This document shows positions 1 through 17,079 of a stretch of 64,000 bases of DNA, one piece after another. The translations under genes and the position numbers were made by a program. Within the stretch, counting starts at the first letter, position 1; each line of letters begins with the position of its first letter. The notes beneath the pieces were generated by a model. That model worked only from the letters and a program-made list of their open reading frames with translations, made no database searches and was not told the origin of the DNA. Source of the DNA: Entophlyctis helioformis (Eukaryota > Chytridiomycota > Chytridiomycetes > Chytridiales > Chytriomycetaceae); contig JAHLKH010000006.1 in assembly GCA_025526915.1 (NCBI GenBank), positions 62,001 through 126,000 of the forward strand, in the 5' to 3' direction.

Positions 1-80
1 AGCACCATCCAAGGCTCTGCAAGTAGCCGCTGCATTCACCCCAGCTGGACAGCACTGCGGCACTCCCTCACACGCCAGAC

Positions 81-3000
81 ATGCGCGTGTTGATGGCGTC
101 GGCCAGCAAGATTCATCCGTCTCTGTCCGCGCCAACTAGCGCCAAGATGCCTAATCAGCCGCACAAGCAATGCCAGAAACACCAACATCCAGACCATGGC
201 TGCGATCCGTGCAATCAAACCAGCACAGACACGCCTTCGTCGTCATCCTCGTCATCTACGGCCAGCATACCGCTGAGCCGCGTCTCGTCGGACCAAGCCC
301 TGACTGTTCTTGTGGACTCTAATCTGTCCACCACGGTGTCGGCGTCCGTGTCTGCATCTGCATCCACTTCAACGATCACGTCAAGCCACCATACTTTTGC
401 CGATTCATCATCCGTGTCCGACAAGCCAGACCCGTCGCTGTCGTCTCCACATGATCTGCTCCAGCCACTCTTCATCCTTCGCGTCTCGTCACCAACGAAT
501 TCGGATTCAGAATCCAGTCATGACGGCCAGCTGGGTATGTGCCACGGGCAATGTCATGGATGCCGTCAGTGCTTTGCTGATAATGCCTGGCTTTCTGGAC
601 CAGACCTTGAGCAACCCGCCCTGCCCAAAGGCAGTAACGCACTCTTGGTACCGTCATCCACCGCATCTGCTGTGTCGCCACGTGCATCTTATCCGGGGCT
701 AAACCACCACCAGCAGCAGCAGACATTGTCAAGTGCAAGCCAGTTTCCTGCCGCGCATGCTGCTCCAGCCGCGCCAGCATCGTCGCCATTATCGCTGCCT
801 CGTTCAGACTCTCAGCAGCATCAACTGCATGATCAGCACCAGCAGTCACCGGCTGCGACAACAGAGCAAGACTCGCCGCTGCGGCCAGCATCATTGGCTC
901 CCGCCTTCACAAGCCCGAAACCGACCAGTCCAGCCCAAAGCAGGCTTTTTCCAACCGCACCTGCAGCCTCGGTATCGCGATCTGTGTCGCCAGCAGCCCC
1001 ATCCAGCACCCTTGTGCCCGCATCCTTGTCAACGACTCCAACGCAGGAAAGCAACAGCTTCTGGAGTGCCATGACACCTTCCAGCCTGTTTCCGGACGGC
1101 TTCAGCTCGCCGTACGCGTCCCAGTCTATGGATGCCATGCTGATGCCTGGCGCGCCGTTTGCGGCATCATCGCTCAAGCCAGCACTGCATTCTGCACCTT
1201 CTCAGACGCCACCGCAGAAGCAGCAGCAGCGGCAGCATGTGGACAGTGCGGTGTGTGCTGATCCCCAGTCTTTGGACAAGAGTCTCTGGCGTCGACACTC
1301 TCTGCCCGTGCATTCAAGCATTGGCGACGCTGGCTATCAGCCGCATCTGGGGTTCCACCATCAGTGCGCGTCTGACGGCCTTGCGAGCCAGCACAGCCAC
1401 TACCAGCAACATGGCGGCCACCGGTTGAAGCAGCAGCAGCAGCAGCATGGCCACCATTCCAGCAGCGCAGCAGCAGCATCTGCAACGATTGGTGGCATGT
1501 CATCGGATGCGTCGTTGCCGCCATTCCAGCCACCTTCCCGTCGCGGATCCATCCTTCGACGTGTAAGCACTGATCGCCAGCAGCTTGTCTTGATCATGTT
1601 TGCTCGCCATGCAACTCACACTCTTTCACGGCAGTCGTCGCATGACGTCTATCCAGCCGACTCGGATGGAAGCATGGCTGGTCAGGCGTCATTGGCATGG
1701 CTAAAGGCCGCGTCCTTGTCAAACTCGCCACATCGGACGGCAGCCGGCAGTCATGAAGCGTACTCTGCCAACGCATTCATGCATCCGTTTTCACCAGATG
1801 CAATCGCAGGCTCCGTACCCGACAGCCAGTACGGCTGGGACGACAGCATCGCATGGCTATCAGCCGCGCTCGCTCATGGCACGCGGGCCTTCCACGATTA
1901 CTTCGCCGGCCGTCGTCAAGTCGCTCGCCTTCAATGCCCAACCATCAGACGCCATCAATGCATCCGAGAGCCTGTGGAGCTCGCAAGTCGTGTCGCAGCC
2001 AGACGACCTGCCGCCAGCACACGCCTCGCTCCATTCCATCCACTCGAGAACAAACAGCGGCGGCAGCTCATTTGGCAGCAATGGCAGCAATAGCGGGTCA
2101 AGCAGCAGTGCAAGAACCAGCGTCCGCAGCAGCATTGCCTGCACGTGTTCGGCATCCAGCCCATTGGGCGAAATGTGTCCCGCATGCACACTGGCAGCCG
2201 CCTCGTCTGCGTCGAGTGGCGCTGTAAATGGAGGGCATCGTGGATCGTTTGGCTCGGGCGGTGGTGGCCCAACCAGCGCAGCCACGGGAAGCGCAGGATA
2301 CATGAACGGGTTTATGAATCGCACACGGATACACACGAGCGGCGCTGGCTACAATCCCGATCTGTCGCGCCCGTCGCCGTTCCGCCGCCATAGCCTGGAC
2401 ACGTTTGCGTCTTGTCCAGCAGGCCAGTACGACGCGCTCCTTGTGTCTCATATGGGACAGCTACCACACGGTCTGTTGTCACCCACATCGCCAACAACAC
2501 GCCGCTCGTCGGCATCGTCTGCCGCATCGTCATCGACGCTCTACACCAACGATCACCCACTCTCCAGAAAGGGCCAGCCCACCGCTGCCGTAGAGTGCAA
2601 GGACCCGTCGATTGGACCATCACCGTCGACTGCTGCTCCGGAAGCAGGATCGACGGGCGGCGTGGCTCAAGCACCACCGTGCGAGACAACATCGCCGCGA
2701 GACATGCGCATCGTTGCCGAGATCCAGACATCCAACTTTCCCGTCGATTCCGCCAAGCTGACGTCCGAGTACTTTGACTGCCTGACGCGCGAGGCACAGC
2801 GGCTGTGTATCGAGCTTGTGCCGTCACAGGAGATGTTCCAGCTGCAGCGGACCGTGTTTCTGATGCTGCAGGATGCTGTCAGACTCGTGTTTTCAGGTTT
2901 GTCAGCCACACGGCGGTTGCTGAGGGAGAGGCTGGCCACTGATCTGGGAAGCTGTGTTGGATGGGAGTGCAGACGCTGTCCTGGATTGTGCGGGTGCGAT

Positions 3001-4563
3001 TGTTTCTGGGTTCTCGCAGCCCGGTGCTGGTAAGCCATCATTACGCACAGCGTGCCTGCCATACTTTGCCAGCACTGACACGGACGCGGCATGATGCGAC
3101 GCGACGCAGAACTGGACTTTTGCCTTGTCTTGCCGTCCATCTCGGGGTCAGTCGCAGCGTGCGGCGCGCAGTACATTGAACGGCTTGGCAATGCACTCAA
3201 GAATGGTACGTTGGCTGCACATGAATACATGCATACGCGCAAGAGTGCTCACCAACGTCGTGCTGGATAGCCGGAATCAAGGAGATCAAAGTGCTCACAC
3301 GTGCACGCGTGCCGATCTGCAAACTGAGGTGAGTGTGCTGTTGATTCTATCTTTGGCCCACGGATACCCATACTAACAGCCGCTTTTCGCGCTCGCATCC
3401 CGTCAACAGAGATCCAATGACGTATGTATAGTTGATTTGACATGAACTGTTGTTGCGTCCAACTGACATTCGCCCAACGGCACTGCAGTGGCATTCCGTG
3501 TGATATTGGCATCCAAAGTAGTCTGTGGACCCACATCACACGACTGCTGCGCACATATGCCTGCATCGACTCACGCGTCCAAGAGCTTTCGATCGTCAGT
3601 GAGTCGTGGGCCGTGGTGCGTGTACCAAACGAGCCGTGCCAACTAACGCGAGCAATCGAGTCCGCCACTGGGCCAAGAACCGTGGGATCAACGAGCCGTC
3701 CTTTGGCACACTGTCGAGCTACTGCTATACCCTCATGCTCATCCACGTGCTGCAGCTGCGAGGCGTGCTGCCGTGTCTCCAGTCGATTGTCGATCCAGAC
3801 AAGGCGGCCGTGCTGGGATCGCCGCCGACCGTCCTGGCCGACGGCGACTTCAACGTGTACTTTTATGACGACCTGTCGCTGCTGCCGCGTTTCTGGGTGG
3901 GAAACAACACCGAAACAGTGGGCGAGCTGCTGGTTGCGTTCTTTCAAGTACTATGCATGCGAGTTTCCGTATGTGCATGGTGGGTCTCGGCACCGCATTC
4001 TGCTCTCTAAAGACAAGTTGCTGACGCGTTGCTGGACAGGCGTTGTAAGCATCCGGACAGGCAGCGTGCTATCCAAAGACGACAAGGGCTGGACAAAGCA
4101 GGTAAGGCTCGATGCTGGTCTATGACCTCATTGGCACATGCCACACCAAAAGGTGCGTTTCTGATGCGTCGGCCAACCGAACCAGTCGCAGCAAGAGCAG
4201 CACCAGGGAGTAAGCGGTGCAGGAAAAGACCGGTTCTGGCTCTGTGTGGAGGATCCGTTCGAGACGACCCACAATGTCGGCCGTCCAGTCGACAAGGAGA
4301 CGCTCTATGACGTGCGGGGCGAGTTCATACGGTGCGTGGTTCCGTGTGAATGTAGTGGCCGACTGTTGTCTGGCACGCGATCCTGACAAAAGCGATGTGT
4401 GTGTGTGTGTGCGTGCAGAGCGTCCAAGATACTGTGCGGCGGACCAGCATATGCCGGCGAGATGATGCTGGCCAAGGTGTGCGAGCGCGTGCCGGCATTG
4501 GCGTCGTCCAAGCGTCCAAGCACAGGGCCGCTGAGCCAGACACAACCACGGCGGACATGGTGA
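81..4563 (+). CDS. Cid1/TUT-type nucleotidyltransferase (non-canonical poly(A)/poly(U) polymerase)
   Basis: Multi-exon gene. The N-terminal ~900 residues are low-complexity Ser/Gln/His/Ala-rich sequence; the catalytic part begins near 2700 (RDMRIVAEIQTSNFP). A palm-like segment near 3080-3205 reads DAELDFCLVLP, followed by GIPCDIGIQSSLW (third carboxylate) near 3490 and HWAKNRGINEPSFGTLSSY near 3665-3720, the Cid1/PAP central-domain signature. A PAP-associated domain follows (TVGELLVAFFQ near 3920; VEDPFETTHNVGR near 4250). This family adds U or A tails to RNA 3' ends. The frame changes between about 1750 and 1900 (frame 3 to frame 1), meaning a short intron I could not place or a one-base error. 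Start: ATG at 81; stop at 4561-4563. The first carboxylate of the usual DxD appears as Glu (ELD). The family is clear; the subtype (Cid1, Trf4, TUT4/7) is not. Confidence 0.8.
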
Positions 4564-4841
4564 TTGCGGGAAGAGATGAAAAGGGAGCGAGGAGTCGAGG
4601 ACAGCACGATGAGTGGCGATGATGGCGTAGAACGAGATGAACGGATTGCACAGACACAAAACGACACACGCGCCGAAACGCGTGCCGATTGGACAGGATA
4701 GACGGCACGCACGGCGCGGCAATACACAGCGAGGTAATAAAGCCAGAACTACACACGGTCCCGTCTCTCCCTCCCTTTCTCCCTTTCTCCCATCTCTCGA
4801 TACAAACTGCTTTGTATTGTGCACACATGAACGGCCGGTCT

Positions 4842-5596
4842 TTAGTCATCATCGTCGTCAGCCGGCGCAGAGGCGGGCACGACGGCCTGCGCGGCACCGC
4901 CGAACGGATCGTCCGATCTCTTCTGTGCCGTCGTAGGGCGAGACGAGCGTGATGGCGGTGCCGCGCACCACAACCAGGCCCAGCGGACGCGTGCTCGTGG
5001 TCAGCCGCGACGGATCGTTGATGTCTGTGGCGGCAGGTGTCAGCAGCGAGAAGCACCGGAACGCATCAGAGGGCATCGGCGAGGCACGGCTTTGCCTCTG
5101 AGCGTCTCCTCGGTGTTGTCGAGCACCAGATTCTGCAGCGGATCGAAGCCCTTGAGCGTGCCGACGACTGTGCGCATTGCGGGGCCGTCGTCAGTCTGCC
5201 ATTCCAGCCACGGCGCTGCACACGCAACGCAGCTCACCTTGGCGGCCGCCCTGGTACTGCACGATGATGCGCTTGTTGCTGTACTTGGCCAGATCCAGGA
5301 TGTTCTCCTGCTCGCACGCACACGCACATGCACACGCACATGCACATATGAACGCACACGCACACATACACCGAGTCAGCGTCGTCTGCCACACGCACGG
5401 CCTCGCTGCTTGCACGCACCTTCTTGGGCTTGTCCGTCGGCCCGTCGCGGCGCTGCTGCTGCTGCTGGTATCCGCCACGGCCGCCACCACGGCCACCACC
5501 ACCACCGCCTCCGCCGCGTCCGCCACGGTACCCACCACCACCACCGCCGCCGCTGCCTCCTCGACCACCACGACCGCCTTCCATACGACCCGACAT
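4842..5596 (-). CDS. LSM7: U6 snRNA-associated Sm-like protein LSm7 with RGG-rich N-terminus
   Basis: Sm1 motif ENILDLAKYSNKRIIVQYQGGR, joined by introns to VVGTLKGFDPLQNLVLDNTEE, then RPLGLVVVRGTAITLVSPYDGTEEI (Sm2). LSm7 is a subunit of the LSm1-7 (mRNA decay) and LSm2-8 (U6 snRNP) rings. The ATG at 5596 starts MSGRMEGGRGG; before the Sm fold lies a ~55-residue Gly/Arg-rich (RGG) extension and a Q run, absent from typical ~100-residue LSm7. The intron at 5025-5095 uses a GC donor (GCAAAG) and joins ETLR to DINDPSRL. After GTEEI the frame fails: a one-base shift gives DDPFGGAAQAV... with an acidic DDDD tail ending at 4842, which resembles family C-termini; without it the ORF ends at 4858. 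Head-to-head with ELP1. Confidence 0.85.
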
Positions 5597-5635
5597 GTTC
5601 AACAGTTGCGAGTTTGGGTTGCCGGCAAGATCGCC
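5597..5635. promoter_or_regulatory. 39-bp divergent promoter/5' leader between LSM7 and ELP1
   Basis: Only 39 bp separate the LSm7 ATG (5596, minus strand) from the ELP1 ATG (5636, plus strand). Transcription start sites and much of each promoter must therefore lie inside the partner's 5' transcribed or coding sequence. No TATA-like motif is visible in the gap. Confidence 0.6.
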
Positions 5636-8600
5636 ATGCGCTCGTTTTCGCTGCTGTCCGAGCGGTCTGCGCTACTGGTGCCTTTTGCGGGCGACGGCGA
5701 CGGCAACGGCAACAGAGGCAACGGCAACAGAGGCAGGGCGGCCGCACGGCTGTGTGTGGACACCGAGTCCAAGCATGTGTATGCGGCGCTGGTCTCGGCC
5801 GACCAGCCGACCGCCACCATCTTCCGCATCGGCGAGACGCTTGTACGTTGTGTGGTCGTCGTCGTGGTCGTTGAGTGGTTGCGTGCGTGCTGACAGCTGG
5901 CCTTGCATGCGGTGCAGAGCGGCGGGCTGGACGTGGCCGAGGTGCTGGGCCTGCCCGACTCGAACGGGTTCATGACGAGCGACCTCGACGACGCGGCGGT
6001 GGCGGGCATCCAGTTCGTGGCCGACTCGCAGGCGCTGTGCGTCGCCATGCATTCGGGCGACATTGTGCTCGTGCACCTGGACGGCCCCGAGGGTGCTGCT
6101 CCGCATGTAAATACGTCGCCGTCGTCGCATGCTGGTGGTGGTGGTGGTGGTGGTGGTGATGCCGTGTGCCCAGCTTGGCATGACACGGCATGGCATGGCA
6201 CGGCACGGCAGCCACAGACTGACGCTGCGCTGCGCCGTGGCAGATCGAGAACGTCGGCGTGATCGACGGCGGCATCCGCGCCATGGAGTGGAGCCCCGAC
6301 TCTGAGCTCGTTCTGTTTGTGACGGGTGCGTGGCCGGCTGCTGGTGCACGCAGGCCGCATCGCGAATGTGGCATGCGGTGCAGATCTGGCGGGAATGGCG
6401 TGGCTGACGCGACTGGCTGGAATGCGCTGGCAGGCAACGGCACGATCCTGGAAATGACAAAGGACTTTGACGTTATCTGCGAGGTGCCCATCGACGTGGA
6501 TGCCCAGGGAGAAGGTACGTGTGTGCTTGCGTTCCCATGCACCAAGCGCACATGGCGAACCTGCGATCGGCGACCTGCGACTGGCTGACTCTGCCCATCG
6601 ACAGCCGTGCCGGTCAGCATCGGGTGGGGCAAGAAAGAGACGCAGTTCCACGGCACCGAGGGCAAGCTTGCGGCCAAGCAGTCCAACCAGCCGCAGGTCG
6701 ACAAGACATACCTGTCGCCAGAAGACGACCACGTCCCGCGACTCTCGTGGCGTGGCGACGGCAACTACTTTGTGTGCTCAACCGTCGACGCCGCCCAGGG
6801 CCAGCGCAAGCTACGCATCTACAACCGCGAGAGCGTGCTGCAGAGCACGAGCGAGTTTGTCGCTGAGCTCGAACACCCCTTGTCGTGGCGTCCTTCTGGC
6901 AACCTCATCGCGTCGACTCAGCGCCACGGCCAGCTGAAGCGCGAGGTGGTGTTCTTTGAAAAGAACGGTCTGCGACATGGACAGTTTGCGCTTGCGAACC
7001 CAGACGATATCGTGCTGGACATGCAATGGAACGCGGATTCGACTGCCCTTGCCCTGCTCGTGTCTCGGCCGGCGTCTGATTCCCACCAGCCCAACCCGGC
7101 GTTGATCCAGATCTGGACAGCCAACAACTACCACTGGTATCTCAAGCAGGAGATCCGTGCAGAGGCTGGATCCACTGGATACAACTGCATGCTGTGGGAT
7201 CCCGAGGCTCCCCACAGACTCCACGCTCTTCTCAATGGCAAGTGCACAGTCTCGCTCACAGCCAGCCTGCGATTTACAGCTGACACGTCGTTGCAGATGG
7301 AGAGTACCGCAGATTCGACTACATCCCCGAAGTCTACACCAGCTCATCGCTCTCTGCCAGCAGCTCGGCTGTCGTGGCAGTCATTGATGGCGCCAAGCTG
7401 CTGCTCACTCCCTTCCGCCACAAGAACGTGCCGCCGCCAATGAGCTTTGCCAGCATTGCTCTGCCTGCACCTGCCAAGTTTGTCGCTTTTGCTCCATCCT
7501 CGGCCGCGTCGGTCAATGCCGCAGCCATCCTTCTTGCCGACGGCACGGTGCACTTTTGGGACAAGATCGACCAGCCGTCGGCTGCTGTCCAGCATCTGGG
7601 CCATCTCGTCCTGCCGGCCGGTGCATCACCCCGACAGATTGCGTGGACAGATGCCGATACGGTGCTCGTGCTGCAGCACGATGCTGTCGCCGGCACTGAT
7701 GTGGTCAAGGCGTACACGTTTGACCGCAGCGCGAGTCCGTTTGCGATTACAAAGACGGCCGAGATCTCGCACGCCGAGCGTCGCGTCTTCTTTATCCGCA
7801 TCTACCACAACGTTGCCTCGGGTATTGTCGCTCTGCAGACGGCTGGCGGCAAGATCTTCCAAGGTCAGTCACTGCCACTGGCCAGCGCCTTTCCTCCTTG
7901 CCCTGGTATCCGAACCACTGACTCTTGCCACTAGTGTCGCAGCATGACGGCGAGTGGTACAGCATCCAAAAGCAGACGCTTCCGGCTGTGTGCCCCTGGA
8001 TGGCGTCAGTCGAGCTAGGCCCGACCCTTGACACGAAGGAAGTCGCGTGGATTGGTCTCAGCGAACGCAACAAGCTGTTTGTCAATGACCGCACCCTGAG
8101 CAACCAGTGCACGTCCTTCACCACCCACGACGAGTTTCTGATTCTGACGACGTTGTCTCATACTGCTCGTTTCTTGCCGCTGTCACTGCCATCGCACGGT
8201 AGGCACAATCGCTTGTGGTGACTATGCGATCGCGGGTTTATCAGACTGACGTTGATGGCGGTGCAGAGTTTCTGATTGCTGAGCCGACGGCGCCTGCTGC
8301 TGGGTTTGACGAGCAGCATCGCCGCGTCGAGCGTGGATCGCAGATTGTTGTCGCTGTCCCTGCTGGCGTCACGCTTGTTCTCCAGATGCCGCGTGGTAAC
8401 CTGGAGACAATCAGTCCACGTGCACTCGTCCTCTCGACTGTCCGCCACGCCATTGACCGGTAAGGCATCTGCTATGCGGTCCGTTCCTGATGCGTGCGTA
8501 TTGCTGGATACTAACGCCTGGATGGGCAGACTCAACTACCGCACGGCCTTCATTGCGTGCCGCAAGCACCGCATTGACATGAACCTGCTTGTCGACCATG

Positions 8601-10542
8601 ATCCCGACAGGTTCCGTGAACACGTGGCCGACTTTGTCAAGCAGATCGACGATCCCGATTACCTCAACCTCATCATCTCGAGCTTGCGCAATGAGGATGT
8701 CACCAAGACCATGTACCCTGTCAAGGCCGTGTCGTCCACCAGGTCCGTTGCCCCCACTGCTGTCCAAGAGCGTGAATGCTTGCTGACGTGGACGGTTGCA
8801 GGGATGTGAGCAACAAGGTCAATGACATTTGCACGCTGATGGCCACCGTGCTCGACAAGCTGGACGCGGAGCGGTACATTCAGTCGATCCTCACGAGCGA
8901 TGCGCGCCGGCTGCCGCCTGACCTTGAAGGAGCCATGCGCCGTATCTACGCCGTCAAGGGCAAGTGGCTCAGTCCATGCAGTGTGCCGAGCAGGACACTG
9001 ATACCGATGCATGGCACATCCAACAGAGAAACAGTCGCCAGAAGCCGCCGAGTCTGCGCTCAAGTACCTCATCTTCCTGGCGGACGTCAACAAGCTCTAC
9101 GACGTCGCGCTCGGCATGTACGATTTCGCGCTCGTTCTCATGGTTGCCCAGCATTCGCAAAAGGACCCGCGAGACTACCTGCCGTTCCTGTCGGAGCTGC
9201 AGAAGCTGCCCAAGTACTACCAGCGCCACCGCATCGACGATCATCTGGGCCGTCGCGAGTCTGCGTTGCGCAACCTGAGTCTTGCTGGCGAGGACCGGTT
9301 TGACGAGACGGTGCGGTACATGCGACGACACCAGCTGTATGCGACAGGCATGACGTTGTACGGCGAGGAAACGACCCAGCACCGGACGATCCTTGTCGAG
9401 TTTGCCGCCTTCCACGCCTCCAACTCGGCGTATGACGAAGCAGGCATGCTATACACGCTGGCGGGCGAGCTGCCGCTTGCGCTGGAGATGTACACCAACG
9501 CCGGTCTGTGGCGGCAGGCGTACACGGTCGCGCTCGACATGGGAGCCTCGGACGCCGAGATCCGCGGAGTGGCCGAGAGCCTGCTGGAGCTGCTCACAGA
9601 GAACCGGGATTTCCTCAACGCCGCACATGTGTGTCTGGAGATGCTCGCGGACCCGACGCGCGCGGTCACTGCCCTCGTCGCCGGCCACCACTGGGCCGAC
9701 GCGATCCTCGTGTGCACGCGGTCGCGGCTCCCCGACCTCCGGGCCACGGTCGTCAAGCCGAGCGCGATCACCGTCGGCCGCCACCTCCTCGACGAGATCA
9801 CCGAGATGGGCGGCACATACACGAGCCAGCGGCACCGGCTCCGACAGGTGCGGCTGGAAAAGACCCAGCGGGCTGCCGATGCGGCGGCGGGCGTGCCGGA
9901 CAGCCGGCTGGACGACATTGACATGTTTTCGGATACGGCGTCCATGGCGACGACGCGCGTGACGGGCAGCATGGTGACCAGCCGGGCATCCATGTCCACC
10001 ACAAAGACGGGGTGTGTTTCGTCGTATCGCTGTCCCATTCCGTCTGATCTCCCTGCCGTGACGTGACGTGAGGTGACGTGATGTGCACTGCTAACACGCC
10101 AACGTGCATTTACAGACGCACGTCCAAGCAACGCCGAAAGTACGCAAGACGTCGCGCGGCAGGCAAAGAGGCGGCTTTTGAAGACGAGTTTCTGCTGACA
10201 TCCCTCGCCAAGCTCGTCACGCGCTCCAACACCATCCAGACAGAACTCCAGCATCTGCTGCCGGTGCTGGCCGGTTTTGGCGACACGCGTCTTGTGCGCG
10301 ACCTCCAGCGGCTGTTCCGCGCGACGCTGGGCACGCTCGCGGATGGGCTCGACGAGATCTTTGTCAAGGAGCCGGCCGGCGGCGATGGCGCTGCTGCTGC
10401 TGCTGGGGCGACTCCTGCTGCGACTGCTAGTGCGACTGCCGGCGATGATGGCGGCGATGTTGATGCGCCGACGCACGCACCGGTGGTCGTGCCCCGGCCC
10501 GTCATGATCACCACGACCAAGTGGTGGATGGACTCGTTCTAG
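5636..10542 (+). CDS. ELP1: Elongator complex subunit 1 (Elp1/IKI3/IKAP)
   Basis: Scaffold of the Elongator complex, which modifies wobble uridines of tRNAs. The N-terminal WD-propeller part carries the family signature GVIDGGIRAMEWSPDSELVL, then NGTILEMTKDFDVI and VSIGWGKKETQFHGTEGK. The TPR-like C-terminal half includes DDHLGRRESALRNL and a basic RTSKQRRKYARRRAAGKE segment (tRNA/kinase-linked region of Elp1), ending KWWMDSF. Twelve exons are frame-proven: 5636-5842, 5918-6106, 6244-6325, 6434-6514, 6605-7237, 7297-7863, 7935-8198, 8267-8459, 8530-8742, 8802-8959, 9027-10011, 10116-10542. Two introns (7238-7296 and 8960-9026) have GC-AG ends with GCAAGT donors. Near-complete length. Convergent with DHX16, 93 bp away. 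Confidence 0.95.
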
Positions 10543-10635
10543 CGCATCCCGGAATGAACAGCTCAGCAGTCTGGCAAAACACTTTAATTGCAGAGGCAAG
10601 TGGAGGTGGAAGCGAACGAAAGGCAAAAAGGAGAA

Positions 10636-14495
<3,860 letters not shown>

Positions 14496-14544
14496 CTTGT
14501 TGTGCGTTGGCCGTTAGTTTGATTGCTGCCAAATTGCTTGACAA

Positions 14545-16955
14545 ATGTCGGAAAATGATAAAGTAAGCGACCGAATGGTGGTGTGCACCGAGGCGACATG
14601 CACCGGAAGGCTGACCGCTTGGCCGCCAGGACAAGCCGACGGCCTACGAACTCAAGCCCCTCGGTGCGCCGGTGATGGCCGGCTGGTCGCTGACGCTCGC
14701 CACGGGCCTCCTCGAGACCGCTGGCCGCCGCATGGGCCTCGTCAACAAGCTGGCGACTGACGCTGGCCTCCATCAGCTGCGTGGCGTGCACCTGCCCGAG
14801 TCGCCGACCTTCCTTCCGACCGACACGCTCGCTTGCGAGGCCGCCGTGGCCGCTGCCGGTGTCGCTGCCCCGCCCTCGTCTGCTGCTGCTGCTGCGGCAT
14901 CTGCCCAGGCAAGTGCTCAGCGGCCATTCCCCCTTTCCGTCGTCACTGCCGCTCATGAAAAATTGTGGCGTTTTTGCAGCTTGTTGCTTCGCTCGTGACT
15001 GCCAAGCGGCCCGCCTCGGCCTTTGTGTCGGCCATGGATCTGCACGAGGCCTACAAGGCACGCACGACCACGCCTGTGCAGGTCGCCGAGCACGTCGTGT
15101 CGGCCATCGAGTTTGACGCGGCGCAGGACAAGCCTGTCGGTGCCATGTACGTCTGGCTCAAGGACGAGATCATGGCCCAGGCGAGAGCCTCGGCCGATCG
15201 CTACGCCCAGGGCAAGCAGCTCGGTCCTCTTGACGGCGTTCCTGTCGGCAAGTAGTGCACGCTCGTACACGCGCTGACTCTTGCAATCCTGGCGCATGCG
15301 GCTGACGTTTGTGTGTCTATGCAACTGCAGCTGTCAAGGACGAGGCGGACGCTGTTCCCTACGCGACGGGTCCGTATCGCCATGCTTGCCACTGGTCGCT
15401 TGCTCAGCCAGTCGAGAGAGGCTGCAAGACTGACCTGTCCACACACAGGTGGTGGCACGACGTTCCTAAAGACGCCTGCAACTGCCGATGCAGACTCGGT
15501 CGCGAGACTCCGCAGCGCAGGCGCCATCATCATTGGAAAGACGCGCATGCACGAGCTCGGCGTTGATGTGACAAACTGCAACCCCGGCTGTGGCACGCCT
15601 CGCAACCCTTACAACGTCGACCACTTCACTGGCGGCTCGTCCGGCGGCTCGGCTGCTGCGGTCGCTGCCGGTCTCTGCCCGATCGCCATTGGTGCTGGTA
15701 CGACGCGTCTTGGCGTCTGTTTCCAACCACTCTGCTCAGACTGACACCTGCTCATGCCATGGTGTGCAGACGGCGGTGGCAGCATCCGTATTCCTGCTGC
15801 TTACACCGGCGTGTTTGGCCTCAAGCCGACCGCCGGCCGTATCTCTGGCAGAGGCTCGATGCGACTTGCTATGTCTGTCGGCGTTGTTGGTCCCATTGGT
15901 GCTACCGCCCACGACCTGGCCTTGTCGGTAAGTTGGCCGTCGTAGGTGGCGTCGTGAGTGGTGTCATCCACACCTCACTGACAGAGTCGCCATGAAGTAT
16001 GCCTTGATGGCCGGCCCCAACCCCGACGATGTTACTGCCAAGAACAACCCCGCGACAGTCGTCAAGGACTTTGACAAGGCAAGCTGCACTTCCGACACCA
16101 ACACACACTTGGCATGCACATCTCTGACTGCTTGCATCCAACAGATCGAGTCGCTTGCTGGCATCCGCATTGGTGTCTACTGGCCGTACTTTGAAGACGC
16201 GGTATGCCTTCCCATTGGCATGTGCACGGCCATCAGCCGGCATGACTCTAACTGACCGGCGGATGCGCTGCTGCATAACCACAGGACCCTGTGATTGTTG
16301 CTGCTTGCAAGGCTGCACTTGACAAGCTCGTGGAGCGCGGCGCTACTCTGGTCGAGATTGCCATCCCGGACTTGGCACTCTATCGCACCTGCCACGCCAT
16401 GACCATTCTGTCCGAGATGAGCGTGTTTGCCTCAACGCTGCCTCAAGCCTCCCAGCTGGGCACTGGCACTCGCCTCATGCTGTTGACAGCCACGGCGCTG
16501 ACGCCGGCAGACTACATCAACGCTCAGCAGATCCGCACGCGTGGCATGGATCTCATGCGCAGACTGTACAAGGACGTGGATGTCATTGTCACTCCCACAA
16601 CGGCCATTCTGCCGCCCAAGATCGTTGACGGTGCTCTGACCCACGGATACTCCAACTACAGCGAGGGCAGCAAGGCCATGCAGTACATCTGTAAGTTCTG
16701 CTCGGTTTCTGCCGTCCCAGACCTGTCCATGGCTTTGATTCTGACGTTTGTTTCACGACAGTCTTTGGCAACTTCCTTGGCCTGCCCGCCGTGACTGTGC
16801 CTGTTGGATACGCAGAGCCCAGCAGCCTGCCCATTGGCATGCAGTTCATGGGCAAGTGGTGGGACGAGAACCTGCTTCTCCGTCTCGCCAATGCCACCGA
16901 GCACGTGCTGTCCAAGGAGCGCCGCCCTGCCAGCCTCTACTCGAAGCTGATCTGA
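14545..16955 (+). CDS. Amidase signature family hydrolase, copy A
   Basis: Ser-cisSer-Lys amidase related to fatty-acid amide hydrolase and GatA. Spliced sequence has [13 protein letters not shown] (catalytic Lys), [25 protein letters not shown] (cis-Ser) and [20 protein letters not shown] (nucleophile Ser in GGSIRIP). Ten exons: 14545-14562, 14630-14908, 14980-15247, 15331-15369, 15449-15697, 15770-15927, 15998-16078, 16145-16201, 16285-16690, 16762-16955. The tiny first exon (MSENDK) joins [10 protein letters not shown] in frame, which sets the start. Three introns (14909, 15248, 16079) have GC donors; only the GC-AG reading at 15248 restores the VPVAVKD motif. The ~80-residue N-terminal lead includes an Ala-rich stretch but no clear signal peptide. 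The physiological substrate cannot be told from sequence. Confidence 0.88.
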
Positions 16956-17079
16956 TCCACCACTCCACAGGACGCCATCCTGTTTCCCCATTCGTGTTCC
17001 CCCATTCGTGTTTCCCGACTCCATCATCCCTTGCGTTCATCATCAATCCATGTATTCAAATACACGGTCGCGTGGCTGG

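Noticed and set aside
4305..4727. Frames with HTHTHT-type repeats as small proteins
   Set aside because: They translate GT/AC microsatellites in introns or 3' regions of the Cid1-type gene.
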